From Sulfurospirillum diekertiae (GTDB lineage Bacteria > Campylobacterota > Campylobacteria > Campylobacterales > Sulfurospirillaceae): DNA of 64,000 nucleotides. The position numbers and the translations under genes are program-made. Shown piece by piece: positions 17,844 through 28,465 of this stretch. Numbering within the stretch: the first letter of the stretch is position 1; the number at the start of each line of letters is the position of its first letter. The stretch covers positions 744,001 to 808,000 of the forward strand of contig NZ_CP023275.1 in assembly GCF_002309535.1 (NCBI RefSeq), given 5' to 3'. The notes under the pieces were generated by a model. It saw only the letters and a list, made by a program, of their open reading frames with translations. It was not told the DNA's origin and did no database searches.

Positions 17844-18639
17844 TAGCCATTTTTCGATTATGATTTCTGTCTTTGTATTGCTCTTTTCATTTCAATTTAC
17901 AAATGTTATTAAGAGTATTGTCAATGACTATGCAACGAAAATAGTGAATGACTATGCTATTGTTGTGGTCTCTTCGTCAGAGCTCAAAGAAGAAGATCTC
18001 AAAAAGCAGATTCCTGAAATTGAGTCTTTATCGGAAATTAGTAGTAAAAAGATATTGGATCGCCTTAAAAATGATATGTCATCCAAAAACTTAGCCCTTT
18101 TACAAGTCGCTCTTCCAAAATTTTACTCCTTAAAACTTGAGTCTATTCCTAATAAAAAAAGAGTTGAAGCGATTAAGCAGAAGCTCTTAAGCATTAGTTC
18201 GATAACCCGCATTGAAACGTTTGCTAAGACGCATGAAAAGATGTTTAAAATGTTTCTATTACTTCAGGCAATGGTCTATATTTTTGCATTTTTTGTGGCG
18301 TTTGTAGCCATACTCCTCATTTTTAAGCAGATTCGCATTTGGACGTATGAACATAATCGTAGAATGTCCATTATGACACTTTTTGGTGCCTCCTTTTTTA
18401 TGAAAAGTGCAATGTTGTACCGTATGACATTGGTTGATTCGCTCATAAGTTCTATCGCGGTATGTGCAATATATACGATAGCCCCCAAAATAACGATTGT
18501 TAAAGATTTTGCAGCAGAACTTGACATTATGCTTCCTGAGTTTGATCTTCTTTTTGAGGGAGGCATCCTGATAGGTGCTTCTATTTTATTCTCTTTGATT
18601 GCCGTAACCATTGTTTCTCGTAAGATAGGGCGTGTATGA
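17830..18639 (+). CDS. ftsX: FtsX-like permease of the FtsEX complex
   Basis: Membrane partner of FtsE. ATG 17830 (MRSINSHF) is chosen; a GTG at 17818 in frame is less likely. About 269 residues: short cytoplasmic start, helix 1 (about 8-26), a periplasmic domain (about 30-135) where EnvC binds in other species, then three helices near 145-175, 195-218 and 235-262. The sequence has the usual low conservation of FtsX; identity rests on topology and position. Overlaps ftsE by 14 bp and the next gene by 4 bp (ATGA). Confidence 0.85.
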   Translation: MRSINSHFSIMISVFVLLFSFQFTNVIKSIVNDYATKIVNDYAIVVVSSSELKEEDLKKQIPEIESLSEISSKKILDRLKNDMSSKNLALLQVALPKFYSLKLESIPNKKRVEAIKQKLLSISSITRIETFAKTHEKMFKMFLLLQAMVYIFAFFVAFVAILLIFKQIRIWTYEHNRRMSIMTLFGASFFMKSAMLYRMTLVDSLISSIAVCAIYTIAPKITIVKDFAAELDIMLPEFDLLFEGGILIGASILFSLIAVTIVSRKIGRV

Positions 18640-19870
18640 AATTAGGATTGTTGAGTGGTGTGGCGCTTTTTCTGCCATTAATACTGCTGGCAGCTTCATC
18701 GGGTAATACAGCGCAAAAAATTGATGAAAAAGCAAAAACGTTGCAAGAAAAAATGCAAACTGAAAAACAAATCCACGGCAAACTCCAAGATATCGCCAAC
18801 GATATTGTAAACGAAGAAAAAGATATTGAAAAAATTAAAGATAAGATTGAAGAGCTTAGTCGTACAATCAACGACTCGCAAGAAGTTGTTCAACAAAAAA
18901 GTGAATATTTGGACAAATTGACGAAAGACACTCAAGCACTTTCCTCTCAAAAAAAAGGGTTAGAACAAAAAATTATCAAAATTATTGCAGAGGATTTTTC
19001 ATTTTATTTAGTTTCAGATAGTGATTATTTAGATAATGAAGATGGGATTTTAGTGGATGAAGTGCTTCAGAAAATGGACACCATTATGCGTAAGGAGTTT
19101 GGAAAATTAGCGGCAGATTATAAACAAGTCAATGACCAAATTTACTCTCAAAGCCAGGAAATCAAAACGATTCATGGTGAAATCCAAAGTTCAAAAAGTA
19201 AAAAAGATGAGCTTGTCGCACTGGAAAAAAAACGTGAAAGTTCCATCCTCGCTCTTAATACAAAAAAGAAGGTTACAAAAAACAGTTAGATGATATTCAA
19301 AAAGAACGTGATGAAATTAGAACAACACTTGAGCAACTTAAAATTATTAAGGTTCAAGAAGAAAATAAACTTTTAGCTGAAAAAAATGCTGCAAAAAGAG
19401 ACAAAGGGCCTAAAACCGTTGGTGGGGAAGACAATAGTATTAGGCAAATTGGCTCTTCCTATCAAAACAGTAACGTAAAAAAATATGTTGGAGAGCGAAC
19501 CATCGCTCCGTTGGATAGTTACAATGTAAAACGTAAATTTGGCGATTATGTTGATCCTATCTATAAGATTAAAATTTTTAATGAATCTGTTGTTCTGGCA
19601 TCTTCAACCCCCGATGCTACCGTTAAAAGCGTCTTAAATGGGAAAGTTATCTTTGCTAAAGATACTGCCTCTATGGAAAAAGTGGTTATTATCGAAAATG
19701 GTGATGAAATTCATACGATTTATGCGCATCTCTCAAAAATTGCACCTACGATTCAGGTAGGACAGAAAATCAAAAAAGGGTATGTCATTGGTCGTGTTGA
19801 CAATGATCTTACCTTCGAAGTGACTCAGAAAAATTTTCACATTGACCCACTAGAACTGATTGCAAAGTAA
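18636..19870 (+). CDS. EnvC-like M23 family protein, interrupted by a -1 frameshift site
   Basis: Signal peptide, a long coiled coil (about 22-290) and a C-terminal LytM/M23 domain: the plan of EnvC, the amidase activator controlled by FtsEX. The reading frame 18636-19289 ends after 217 residues. The remainder (to 19870) continues in the -1 frame. The frames meet exactly at ACA AAA AAG (19260-19268), a perfect A-AAA-AAG slippery heptamer; joining there gives about 411 residues with an unbroken coiled coil. The LytM domain lacks the first metal ligand motif (HxxxD) and ends FEV without the HxH, so it should be catalytically dead, as in E. coli EnvC. A one-base loss in the A run or a sequencing error would look the same as programmed slippage. 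Confidence 0.85.
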
Positions 19871-19899
19871 CTTTTTAGGTCTGTTAGGATAAAATATAG

Positions 19900-20655
<756 letters not shown>

Positions 20656-20665
20656 GGAAAAAAAG

Positions 20666-20881
20666 ATGGAAAGAACAGAAGAAATTACAGCAAGAGCTTT
20701 ATTGCTTGTCGGTCAAGATCGTTATAAATTAGTCATGATGGTTTCTAAAAGAGCAGAGCAACTTTCAAATGGTGCAGAGCCTTTGATTAAAGCGGATAAA
20801 AACAAACAAAAGTTTACAGACATTGCTCTTCTTGAAATTGCAGAAGGCAAAGTTAGATTAGAATCTATTACTGACTGTTAA
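20666..20881 (+). CDS. rpoZ: RNA polymerase omega subunit
   Basis: Small subunit that helps assemble RNA polymerase and forms part of the ppGpp binding site in other bacteria. The 71 residues carry the conserved RYKLVMMVSKRAEQL helix and the IALLEIAEGKV segment. A good ribosome site (AAGGAAAAAAAG) precedes it. It sits directly before spoT, the ppGpp synthetase/hydrolase, a functional coupling often seen. Confidence 0.95.
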   Translation: MERTEEITARALLLVGQDRYKLVMMVSKRAEQLSNGAEPLIKADKNKQKFTDIALLEIAEGKVRLESITDC

Positions 20882-20893
20882 GTAGTTTGAACA

Positions 20894-23050
20894 TTGGAAG
20901 AGTTACTTGAAATTGTCAAAGAGTGTAAAAGCTCTGAAAAAGCGGTAGAACTCTTATATAAGTATATAAAGCCAACGCCCAACATTGAGAAAGCAGTTAC
21001 GTTTACGATGACTAAACATAAAGGGCAATATCGTAAAAGTGGCGAAGAGTATGTTGTTCATCCTATCTTAGTGTGCGTTTTTGTCGCATACTTGGGTGGC
21101 GATGAGCCGATGATTGTAGCAGGTTTGCTGCACGATGTCGTTGAAGATACTTCATGCTCTTCTGAAGATATTAAGGTAATGTTTGGTGAGGAAGTTGGAC
21201 ATTTAGTAGATGGTTTAACTAAAATTGTTGAAATACGTGATGTTGAATTGATACCTTCGTACTCCAATGACAAACTGGTTGCTTCTGCTCTAACGTTTCG
21301 AAAGATGCTTATTGCCTCTATTCGTGATGTGCGTGTATTAGTCGTGAAATTATGTGATAGACTTCATAATATGCTTACGCTTGCTGCACTTGATCCTGTT
21401 AAGCAACGTCGTATTGCAGAAGAGACATTAGTGGTTTATGCACCTATTGCACACCGTCTGGGTATCTCTTCCATTAAAAATCTTTTGGAAGATTTTAGTT
21501 TCTTCTATGTTATGCCCAATGAGTACACTAAAATTGATGGCTATATTACAGAGCATGGGCAACAACTTCAACTTCGCCTCAATCATTTTATCTCCAAAAT
21601 TAAAAATCATATGCTCAAAGAAGGATTTATTGAGAGCGATTTTACGATTCAAAAGCGTGTTAAACACTATTATTCCATTTATCTTAAAATGCAGCGTAAA
21701 GGTGTCAGCATTGAAGAAGTTTTGGATCTTTTAGCCATTCGTATTATTGTGCGAACTCCCATTGATTGCTACCGTGCCCTTGGTATTGTTCATCAACATT
21801 TTAAGCCGTTAATATCACGTTTTAAAGATTATATCGCGATACCGAAAGAAAATGGTTATCAGACAATTCATACAACGGTATTTGATGATAAGTCCATTGT
21901 TGAAGCGCAAATCCGAACCTATGATATGAATAAAACAGCAGAATATGGTGTGGCAGCACATTGGAAATATAAATCAGGAGGTCTTAATCCTAAACTGGAT
22001 TGGCTCAATGAACTCAATAACCAAAATGAAGAGATTGAAAATATTGAAGATTTTTATGCCATTGCCAAAGATAATCTTTATACTGAAGATATAGCGGTTT
22101 TTTCTCCCAAAGGAGATATCTTTACGCTTCCTCGTGGGGCGACAGTGCTAGATTTTGCTTATGAAGTTCATACTGAAGTTGGTACATATGCGGATGAGGC
22201 GTATGTTAATAAACAAAAAGTACCACTTTTAAGTGAACTCAAAAATGGTGACATTGTTCGTATTGTAACCTCAAAAGAGCCAAAATATCGTTGTAGCTGG
22301 ATCAATAGTGTTAAAACAGGTAAAGCAAAAAGTACGATTCAATCGAATTGCCGTCAAAAAATCAAAGAGATTAACCACAAAGTAGCGATCAAAATCCTTG
22401 CCTATACTTTTGGAGTTGCTGAAAGTAAAGTTGAAGCATGGGTGGAACAAGAACATGCTATGAAAAAGATTTTTAAAATTTCTACAGATTCTATTTATTT
22501 ACAAGATGTGGCTAATACATTAAAACTCTATGCTATGCAAGATACGATGCTGTTTCCTTTACTCAAAAAAGATCGTTATCACATCAAAAAGCAGAAGTTT
22601 GAAAATATCGTCATCTACTCAAATCATCATATTTCTAACGTCTATTTTGACTACTGTTGTCATCCTAAACGAGGGGATGATATTGTAGGTTTTAAAAAAG
22701 GCAATGATGTTTTTGTGCATCATAAGTTGTGTGAACGTGCAGCGACTTTGATGGAAGAAAATGAGCCTATGGTATTTGTGAAATGGACGAGAGAAGCGCC
22801 CGATCGTTACAAATTGATTGTAAGTCTTGAAAACAAGAAAGGTTCTTTAGCCTCATTTTTAGCTTATTTGGCTAAAATGCAGATCAATCTGGTGACGATA
22901 GAACTCGGCAAGGGTGAAGATGAAGGTCATGCAGACTATTTTGAGATGATTTTGGAATTGCCTGATAAAAATGTGAATGCAGTACGGGATAATCTCAAAG
23001 GAAAATACCGAGTGATTGAATTTATTTCAGTCAATGATGCCTATAAATAA
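20894..23050 (+). CDS. spoT: Bifunctional (p)ppGpp synthetase/hydrolase
   Basis: Makes and breaks the stringent-response alarmone. The start is a TTG 12 bp after rpoZ. The 718 residues show, in order: hydrolase HD domain with LLHDVVEDT (H80, D81); synthetase domain with [20 protein letters not shown] (about 310-330); TGS domain (about 395-460, [29 protein letters not shown]); and a C-terminal ACT domain (about 640-715). Both catalytic domains keep their motifs, so it is probably the only long RSH enzyme, as usual in this class. Shares an operon with rpoZ and tyrS. Confidence 0.96.
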   Translation: MEELLEIVKECKSSEKAVELLYKYIKPTPNIEKAVTFTMTKHKGQYRKSGEEYVVHPILVCVFVAYLGGDEPMIVAGLLHDVVEDTSCSSEDIKVMFGEEVGHLVDGLTKIVEIRDVELIPSYSNDKLVASALTFRKMLIASIRDVRVLVVKLCDRLHNMLTLAALDPVKQRRIAEETLVVYAPIAHRLGISSIKNLLEDFSFFYVMPNEYTKIDGYITEHGQQLQLRLNHFISKIKNHMLKEGFIESDFTIQKRVKHYYSIYLKMQRKGVSIEEVLDLLAIRIIVRTPIDCYRALGIVHQHFKPLISRFKDYIAIPKENGYQTIHTTVFDDKSIVEAQIRTYDMNKTAEYGVAAHWKYKSGGLNPKLDWLNELNNQNEEIENIEDFYAIAKDNLYTEDIAVFSPKGDIFTLPRGATVLDFAYEVHTEVGTYADEAYVNKQKVPLLSELKNGDIVRIVTSKEPKYRCSWINSVKTGKAKSTIQSNCRQKIKEINHKVAIKILAYTFGVAESKVEAWVEQEHAMKKIFKISTDSIYLQDVANTLKLYAMQDTMLFPLLKKDRYHIKKQKFENIVIYSNHHISNVYFDYCCHPKRGDDIVGFKKGNDVFVHHKLCERAATLMEENEPMVFVKWTREAPDRYKLIVSLENKKGSLASFLAYLAKMQINLVTIELGKGEDEGHADYFEMILELPDKNVNAVRDNLKGKYRVIEFISVNDAYK

Positions 23051-23070
23051 TCGAAGAAGGAACTGATAGA

Positions 23071-24282
23071 ATGGATATGCGGATTCAAAATGCGCTCAAA
23101 GAGATCAAAAGAGGGATTAGTGAGATTATTGATGAAGAGCGTGTTGTTACATTACTCAAAAATTATTTTGAAAAAGGTGAAACTTTTTTAGTGAAAGCGG
23201 GATTTGATCCCACAGCACCAGACCTTCACTTAGGGCATACAGTGCTTCTTCAAAAAATGGCACTCCTTCAAAAATTTGGAGCTATTGTTCAGTTTTTGAT
23301 TGGTGATTTTACAGGTATGATTGGTGATCCAACGGGCAAAAATGAGACACGTAAAAAATTGACACGTGAAGTTGTTTTAGCCAATGCGCAAAGCTATAAA
23401 GAGCAAGTCTTTAAAATCTTAGACCCTGAAAAAACAGTGGTTCTTTTTAACTCCGAGTGGATTGAGGCTTTAGGTGCATCAGGTTTGGTGGAACTTACAA
23501 CAACATTTAATGTGGCACGTATGCTTGAGCGTGAAGATTTTGAAAAACGCTATAAATCTCAAACACCTATTTCGATTAGTGAATTTATATACCCATTGCT
23601 TCAAGGCTACGATAGTGTTGCAATGAAAAGTGATATTGAAATGGGTGGTACCGATCAGAAGTTTAATCTTTTAATGGGGCGTCATTTACAACGTGCCTAT
23701 AATATCGGCAAAGAGCAAGCCGTCATTATGATGCCTTTACTTGAAGGGCTGGATGGCGTTAATAAAATGAGTAAATCTTTAGGCAATTACATTGGTGTTA
23801 CAGATGCACCATCGGATATGTTTGGTAAGATGCTTAGTATTTCTGATGATTTGATGTGGCGTTATTATGAGCTTTTAAGCACGAAAAGTCTTGAAGAAAT
23901 TGAAGCTCTTAAGAAGGATGTTGCCGCAGGGACTATCCATCCCAAACATGCAAAAGAGATGATTGCTGCAGAAATGGTTGAGCGTTATCATGACAAAGCT
24001 GAAGCACTTGAAGCTCAAGCTGAGTTTGATCGTGTCCATTCTCAAAATGAGATTCCAACAGACATTGAAACCTTTACATGTAAAGAATCTCCTATTTGGA
24101 TCGCCAAAGCTTTGGTTGATTGTGGACTTGAAATTTCAACTTCACAAGCTAGACGCGATATTAAGCAAGGAGCAATAAAGCTTGATCAAGACAAAGTGGA
24201 TGATGAACAGCTACAATTGGAATGTGGAGAGTATATTCTCCAAGTCGGTAAGCGAAAATTTGCTCGATTAAAGGTGCAGTAA
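23071..24282 (+). CDS. tyrS: Tyrosyl-tRNA synthetase
   Basis: Class I aminoacyl-tRNA synthetase charging tRNA-Tyr. The 403 residues contain PDLHLGHTV (HIGH motif, 53-56), [14 protein letters not shown] (about 232-236) and a C-terminal S4 domain (about 335-400). The long insert-free form is the bacterial TyrRZ-like type common in epsilonproteobacteria. Its stop overlaps the next start by one base. A palindrome copy encodes Phe-Thr-Cys-Lys just ahead of the S4 domain. Confidence 0.97.
   Translation: MDMRIQNALKEIKRGISEIIDEERVVTLLKNYFEKGETFLVKAGFDPTAPDLHLGHTVLLQKMALLQKFGAIVQFLIGDFTGMIGDPTGKNETRKKLTREVVLANAQSYKEQVFKILDPEKTVVLFNSEWIEALGASGLVELTTTFNVARMLEREDFEKRYKSQTPISISEFIYPLLQGYDSVAMKSDIEMGGTDQKFNLLMGRHLQRAYNIGKEQAVIMMPLLEGLDGVNKMSKSLGNYIGVTDAPSDMFGKMLSISDDLMWRYYELLSTKSLEEIEALKKDVAAGTIHPKHAKEMIAAEMVERYHDKAEALEAQAEFDRVHSQNEIPTDIETFTCKESPIWIAKALVDCGLEISTSQARRDIKQGAIKLDQDKVDDEQLQLECGEYILQVGKRKFARLKVQ
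24073..24084. repeat. Dispersed palindrome TTTACATGTAAA
   Basis: Perfect copy inside tyrS, read as Phe-Thr-Cys-Lys in the linker ahead of the S4 domain. Confidence 0.9.
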
Positions 24283-25382
24283 TGGCATTTGAACCTCTTA
24301 AAATTGGCAAGTACACACTTGAATATCCTATTATTCAAGGGGGTATGGGGCTAGGCATCAGTTGGGATAAACTTGCGGGAACCGTAAGTTTAGAAGGCGG
24401 ATTGGGTGTCATTAGCTCTGTTGGAACAGGTTATTATCAGAACACGCACTTTAGTAAAAAAAATATCAATACACGCCCCTTCGAGACGGAGAATTTTTAC
24501 TCCAAAGAGGCTTTATTTGCAATTGTTGAAAATGCACGAAAAATTTGTGGTTCAAAGCCACTTGCAATGAATATTCTTTATGCCATTAATGATTATGAAC
24601 GTGTTATTAAGGACTCATGCGAAGCAGGAGTTAATATCATTATTACCGGAGCAGGGCTTCCAACCAATATGCCTGAATTTACGGCTGCTTATCCTGATGT
24701 AGCACTCGTTCCTATTGTCTCTTCGGCAAAGGCATTAAGAATTATTTGTAAACGTTGGACACAACGTTATAATCGCTTGCCAGATGCTATTGTTGTTGAA
24801 GGTCCTTTAAGTGGTGGGCATCAAGGTTTTACCTATGAACAGTGCGCTATGGAAGAGTACCAGCTTGAAAATTTAATTGGACCCATTCGTGAAGAAATTA
24901 AGGCTTGGGGTGGTGAGTTTCCTCTTTTTGCTGCAGGTGGAGTATGGGATCACAATGATATTTTAAAGATGATGAGCTTGGGGGCAGATGGCGTTCAAAT
25001 GGGAACTCGATTCATTGGAACACATGAGTGTGATGCCGATCAAAATTTTAAAGAAGTTTTGCTGAACGCACACCAAGAAGATATTAAACTCTTTAAATCA
25101 CCCGTAGGTTACCCAGCGCGTGGTGTGAGAACCAATCTTATCAAGATGGTTGAAAAAAGAGAAGGACCACCTATTCGTTGTATTAGTAACTGTGTCAGTC
25201 CGTGTCATCGGGGGCAAGAAGCTAAAGCAGTAGGGTATTGTATTGCAGATAGTTTGAGCGATGCCTATATGGGGAAAGTCGAAACAGGGCTTTTCTTTAC
25301 AGGTGCAAATGGTTATAAACTCAATGAAATTATCAGTGTAAAAGAGCTGATCGCAAAGTTGGTATATGGGGAAACTAATTAG
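24282..25382 (+). CDS. Nitronate monooxygenase-family flavoprotein
   Basis: FMN-dependent TIM-barrel enzyme of the 2-nitropropane dioxygenase family, which oxidises nitronates or, in related FabK, reduces enoyl-ACP. The 366 residues contain IIQGGMGLGISW near the start, VEGPLSGGHQGF and FAAGGVWDHNDILKMMSLGADGVQMGTRF. A Cys-rich loop (CISNCVSPCHRG, about 305-316) is retained. Lies between tyrS and the amidase gene as in C. jejuni. Substrate is not established; FabK activity is possible but less likely given the length and the motifs. Confidence 0.88.
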   Translation: MAFEPLKIGKYTLEYPIIQGGMGLGISWDKLAGTVSLEGGLGVISSVGTGYYQNTHFSKKNINTRPFETENFYSKEALFAIVENARKICGSKPLAMNILYAINDYERVIKDSCEAGVNIIITGAGLPTNMPEFTAAYPDVALVPIVSSAKALRIICKRWTQRYNRLPDAIVVEGPLSGGHQGFTYEQCAMEEYQLENLIGPIREEIKAWGGEFPLFAAGGVWDHNDILKMMSLGADGVQMGTRFIGTHECDADQNFKEVLLNAHQEDIKLFKSPVGYPARGVRTNLIKMVEKREGPPIRCISNCVSPCHRGQEAKAVGYCIADSLSDAYMGKVETGLFFTGANGYKLNEIISVKELIAKLVYGETN

Positions 25383-27075
25383 ATCATTTTTTGTTTTACT
25401 GTTGATGTGTGTAGCCCTTTTGGGTGCTCCTAATTACATGCAACAATTACAGCAGTATGATACACAAATGAATGGTGCAAGTAATGATGAGATGTTGCGT
25501 ATCTTTCATGGACTGAAAGCTATTTATATTCAATCTATTATTGGTAATGATGAAAATCTCAAAAAAGAGACATTGGAGCGATTGATTAAGACTGCTAAAG
25601 TTCTTAAATTAGATGCATCAAAGTATGAGTCAGAGCTTGCAACATTAGGCAAAGGTAGCAAAAAAGCAGCTCCTTCTAAGCCTCTTGTTCCTCCTCCTGC
25701 ATCTGAAGAGAGTTTTGCTGCTTCCTCCAGTAATACGCCGTCTTCTTCGGCATCATCACCATCGGCTTTTGCTCCTGCCCCCATGCCGCCTGCATCTGTC
25801 GTTAATGAAACTAGACCAGCGATGCAAACGGCCAATAGTAGTGGTTCATCAAACCAGTCAAATTCTGCGCTTCCAAAATCATATAATGGTAAAAATGTAC
25901 TTCAACATGTTGTGACCAATGAAGATGAAATTGTGCTTGATTTTGGAGCTAAGGTTGTAGAAAGTAGTGTGAAAATTTTTGTTCTTAAAAGTGCAGACAG
26001 TTATAAAAAAATTATTGATATCCCTGCAATTATTATGAATGCTCCTTTGACGATTACGACACCTAAAAAGCTGCAAAGTTTACGAATTAGTCAATACAAT
26101 AATAATGCTATTCGTATTATTCTAGATGCCCCTAGTGCTTTTGAGACATATGTTAGTGTGTTTGAAAACCAAGTCATTCTTTCACTCAATAAACAGCCTG
26201 TTTTAACCCAAAGACCTATACCACAGCCTCAACAACCCGTTGTAGAAGCTACTCATAAAAATATACCTCCACCAGCAACAGTTGCTCCTGTTGCCGCGGC
26301 TAGTGCCTCTCCTGTCACTGCAACAGCAAAGACGACTCCTCCACCCTCTGCGTCTAGTGCTACTTCTTTGAGCAGTTCAAAAAAAGGACCTAAACGTGAT
26401 AAAACCATTGTCATAGATGCTGGACATGGCGGAAAGGATTCGGGTGCCACAGGATATAAACAACGTCTTGAAAAAAACCTTGTTTTAGAGATGGCTTTGC
26501 AATTAGGAAAAGAGTTAAAATCACGTGGTTACAAAGTCTTTTATACACGTCAAAGTGATGAATTTATTGAACTAAGAGATCGTACCAAAGTGGCTAATGA
26601 TAAAAATGCGGACTTGTTTGTTTCTTTGCACGCAAATGCTGCACCCAATGAAGCTAAAAAACTCTCGATGAAAGGGTTAGAGACCTTTTTCCTCTCTCCG
26701 GATCGATCGGAGCGTTCTAAAAACGTCGCCGCATTGGAAAATCAATCAACCATGGAAGAGATGGATTTTTACTCAAAAGAGACCTTTCTCAATGTTTTCA
26801 ATCGTGAGAAAATTGTACTTTCCAATAAGATGGCGATTGATATACAATCAAGCATGCTAAAAGCCGTCAAAAAGAAATACAATGTTGAAGATGGTGGGGT
26901 TAGAGAAGCTCCTTTTTGGGTCTTAGTCGGTGCTACAATGCCTTCTGTATTGATTGAACTCGGATATATTACCAATCCTGAAGAGTCAGACAATATGGTC
27001 AATCCTCAATATCAAAAACAGCTTGTAGATGGTATTAGTGATGGAATTGATCGTTATTACGTTAACAACCCCTAA
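25366..27075 (+). CDS. amiA: N-acetylmuramoyl-L-alanine amidase with AMIN domain
   Basis: Periplasmic zinc amidase that cleaves stem peptides from glycan and separates daughter cells. The 569 residues: signal peptide (1-20, ending LLGAP), a Pro/Ser/Ala-rich linker (about 105-165), an AMIN targeting domain (about 178-275), a second Pro/Ala linker, and an Amidase_3 domain (about 345-565) with VIDAGHGGKDSGA, SLHANA and the LIELGYITNPEE segment carrying the catalytic glutamate. It starts 17 bp inside the preceding gene and ends the operon, converging on the CinA-like gene with a 14-bp overlap. FtsEX and the EnvC-like protein upstream are plausible activators. Confidence 0.93.
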   Translation: MGKLIRSFFVLLLMCVALLGAPNYMQQLQQYDTQMNGASNDEMLRIFHGLKAIYIQSIIGNDENLKKETLERLIKTAKVLKLDASKYESELATLGKGSKKAAPSKPLVPPPASEESFAASSSNTPSSSASSPSAFAPAPMPPASVVNETRPAMQTANSSGSSNQSNSALPKSYNGKNVLQHVVTNEDEIVLDFGAKVVESSVKIFVLKSADSYKKIIDIPAIIMNAPLTITTPKKLQSLRISQYNNNAIRIILDAPSAFETYVSVFENQVILSLNKQPVLTQRPIPQPQQPVVEATHKNIPPPATVAPVAAASASPVTATAKTTPPPSASSATSLSSSKKGPKRDKTIVIDAGHGGKDSGATGYKQRLEKNLVLEMALQLGKELKSRGYKVFYTRQSDEFIELRDRTKVANDKNADLFVSLHANAAPNEAKKLSMKGLETFFLSPDRSERSKNVAALENQSTMEEMDFYSKETFLNVFNREKIVLSNKMAIDIQSSMLKAVKKKYNVEDGGVREAPFWVLVGATMPSVLIELGYITNPEESDNMVNPQYQKQLVDGISDGIDRYYVNNP

Positions 27076-27796
27076 TGGTTTTCCCTTTTTTGAGAACACT
27101 CTCTTTAAAGAAATCTGACCAATGCTCTACAAGTGCTTGGTCCGTGTGTGCAAGGTAAATTTCCACAATACGTTTGTGTTCTTCGAAACGAGGGAGTGAG
27201 GAGAAATTAAGCTCTTTGGGTAAAGCTTCCATGATCTCAATTAAGTCATTTTCCGTTGCTTCAACGATAAATGATGTGCTAAAAAGCATAGGTTGAATGG
27301 GGAAGTATTTATCGAGAGCTTCTTTGATCATTGGCCAAGCCATAGCGGGAAAGCCTGGTGTAAAAAAGAAACGATTAAAAAGTGAAAAGCCAGGGACTTG
27401 ATTGATAACATTATGCAAAAGATCAGCCTCTGGTGGAAGCATCGCCATCGTGATTCTATGAGGGTACGCTTCATCTCCAAACTGATTCACAATAAGCTCT
27501 TTTGCCTTTACATGTAAAGCTAAAGGCTGCCCTGTAAAAACCTCACTAGCAATAGCACGTGTAAGATCATCAGGCGTTGCACCAATACCTCCAAAGCAAA
27601 ACATTACGCTCTTTGAATCTTGTAAAATCATATTGAAACAGTTTTGAATAAGCGAAGGGTCATCTTGAATGACAAAACTGCCTACATGTAAAAGTCCGCG
27701 ATTTTGAAGCGCTTGGTTAATAAAGGCGAAGTGTTTATCTACCCTGCGACCATTGAGCAGTTCAGTCCCAATGATAACAGAGTAGAAGTGGTGCAT
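27062..27796 (-). CDS. CinA/MoaB-type molybdopterin-binding domain protein
   Basis: Protein of the MoCF_biosynth fold found in molybdopterin enzymes and in the N-terminal half of CinA. The 244 residues begin with VIIGTELLNGRRVDKHFAFIN and carry FCFGGIGATPDDLTR, the family nucleotide-binding motif, but lack the C-terminal pyridine-nucleotide deamidase domain of full CinA. Its function is not established; many Campylobacterota have this short form. Its ATG overlaps the adk stop codon (TAATG). A perfect palindrome copy gives ALHVK and a shorter copy gives LLHVG. Confidence 0.82.
   Translation of the reverse strand: MHHFYSVIIGTELLNGRRVDKHFAFINQALQNRGLLHVGSFVIQDDPSLIQNCFNMILQDSKSVMFCFGGIGATPDDLTRAIASEVFTGQPLALHVKAKELIVNQFGDEAYPHRITMAMLPPEADLLHNVINQVPGFSLFNRFFFTPGFPAMAWPMIKEALDKYFPIQPMLFSTSFIVEATENDLIEIMEALPKELNFSSLPRFEEHKRIVEIYLAHTDQALVEHWSDFFKESVLKKGKTIRGC
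27507..27518. repeat. Dispersed palindrome TTTACATGTAAA
   Basis: Perfect copy inside the CinA-like gene, read as Leu-His-Val-Lys on the minus strand. Confidence 0.9.
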
Positions 27797-28368
27797 TAGA
27801 TGTTGCTTTTAACGAAGTTTTCCATCTCGCTGACGATCTCTTCGATGGTACGTTCGCCATTGATTTTATGAAGAAGATTTTTCGCACCGTAGAAGGCTTG
27901 AATACCCGCTAATGGTTCCGTGTACACCTTCATACGGTTTTTGAAGACTTGAACGTTATCATCTGCTCCACGCGCACGTCCTAGAACACGATCACATGCA
28001 ACTTGCTCGCTGACTTCTACTTCCACGACAGAGACAAGTTTCACAGTTGTTTCTGTTGCAAGAATAGCATCCAGTGCTTTCATCTGCTCATCAGAGCGTG
28101 GAAAACCATCGATCAAAATGACATCTTTAGGGCTATTTTTGATGGCGCTAACAATGGTATTGATAACAATATCAAGAGGAACAAGATTGCCCGCACTGAC
28201 AAATGAATCAATCGTTTTACCCAGTTCACTACCACTAGCCACCTCATCACGAAGTAACTCACCTGTTGAGTAGTGCGCAATTACGTCGCTATTTTTTTCT
28301 GCAATTAAACTCGCATCTGTTGTTTTTCCGCTGCCTGGGGCGCCAATAATCAAAAATAGTTTCTTCAT
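27796..28368 (-). CDS. adk: Adenylate kinase
   Basis: Interconverts ATP + AMP and 2 ADP. The start at 28368 is preferred over the ATG two codons earlier (28374), because AAAAGG then has a six-base spacing. The 190 residues hold the P-loop GAPGSGKT (9-16), [13 protein letters not shown] and [11 protein letters not shown]. There is no zinc lid; this is the short-lid form usual in the class. Downstream of aspS on the same strand. Confidence 0.95.
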   Translation of the reverse strand: MKKLFLIIGAPGSGKTTDASLIAEKNSDVIAHYSTGELLRDEVASGSELGKTIDSFVSAGNLVPLDIVINTIVSAIKNSPKDVILIDGFPRSDEQMKALDAILATETTVKLVSVVEVEVSEQVACDRVLGRARGADDNVQVFKNRMKVYTEPLAGIQAFYGAKNLLHKINGERTIEEIVSEMENFVKSNI

Positions 28369-28465
28369 CAACATCCTTTTTAATTTTTATACGCAACAAA
28401 AGTAAAACTCTTGTTGCTACGTTAGCCACTAGGGCACTAAAGCTTGCTGTGCATCTCAGCAGAAC

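Noticed and set aside
19511-19870. Separate small peptidase gene starting at TTG 19511
   Set aside because: The same frame is open and coding-like well upstream to the slippery site at 19262, and it completes the coiled coil of the preceding frame. It is the C-terminal part of the EnvC-like gene.
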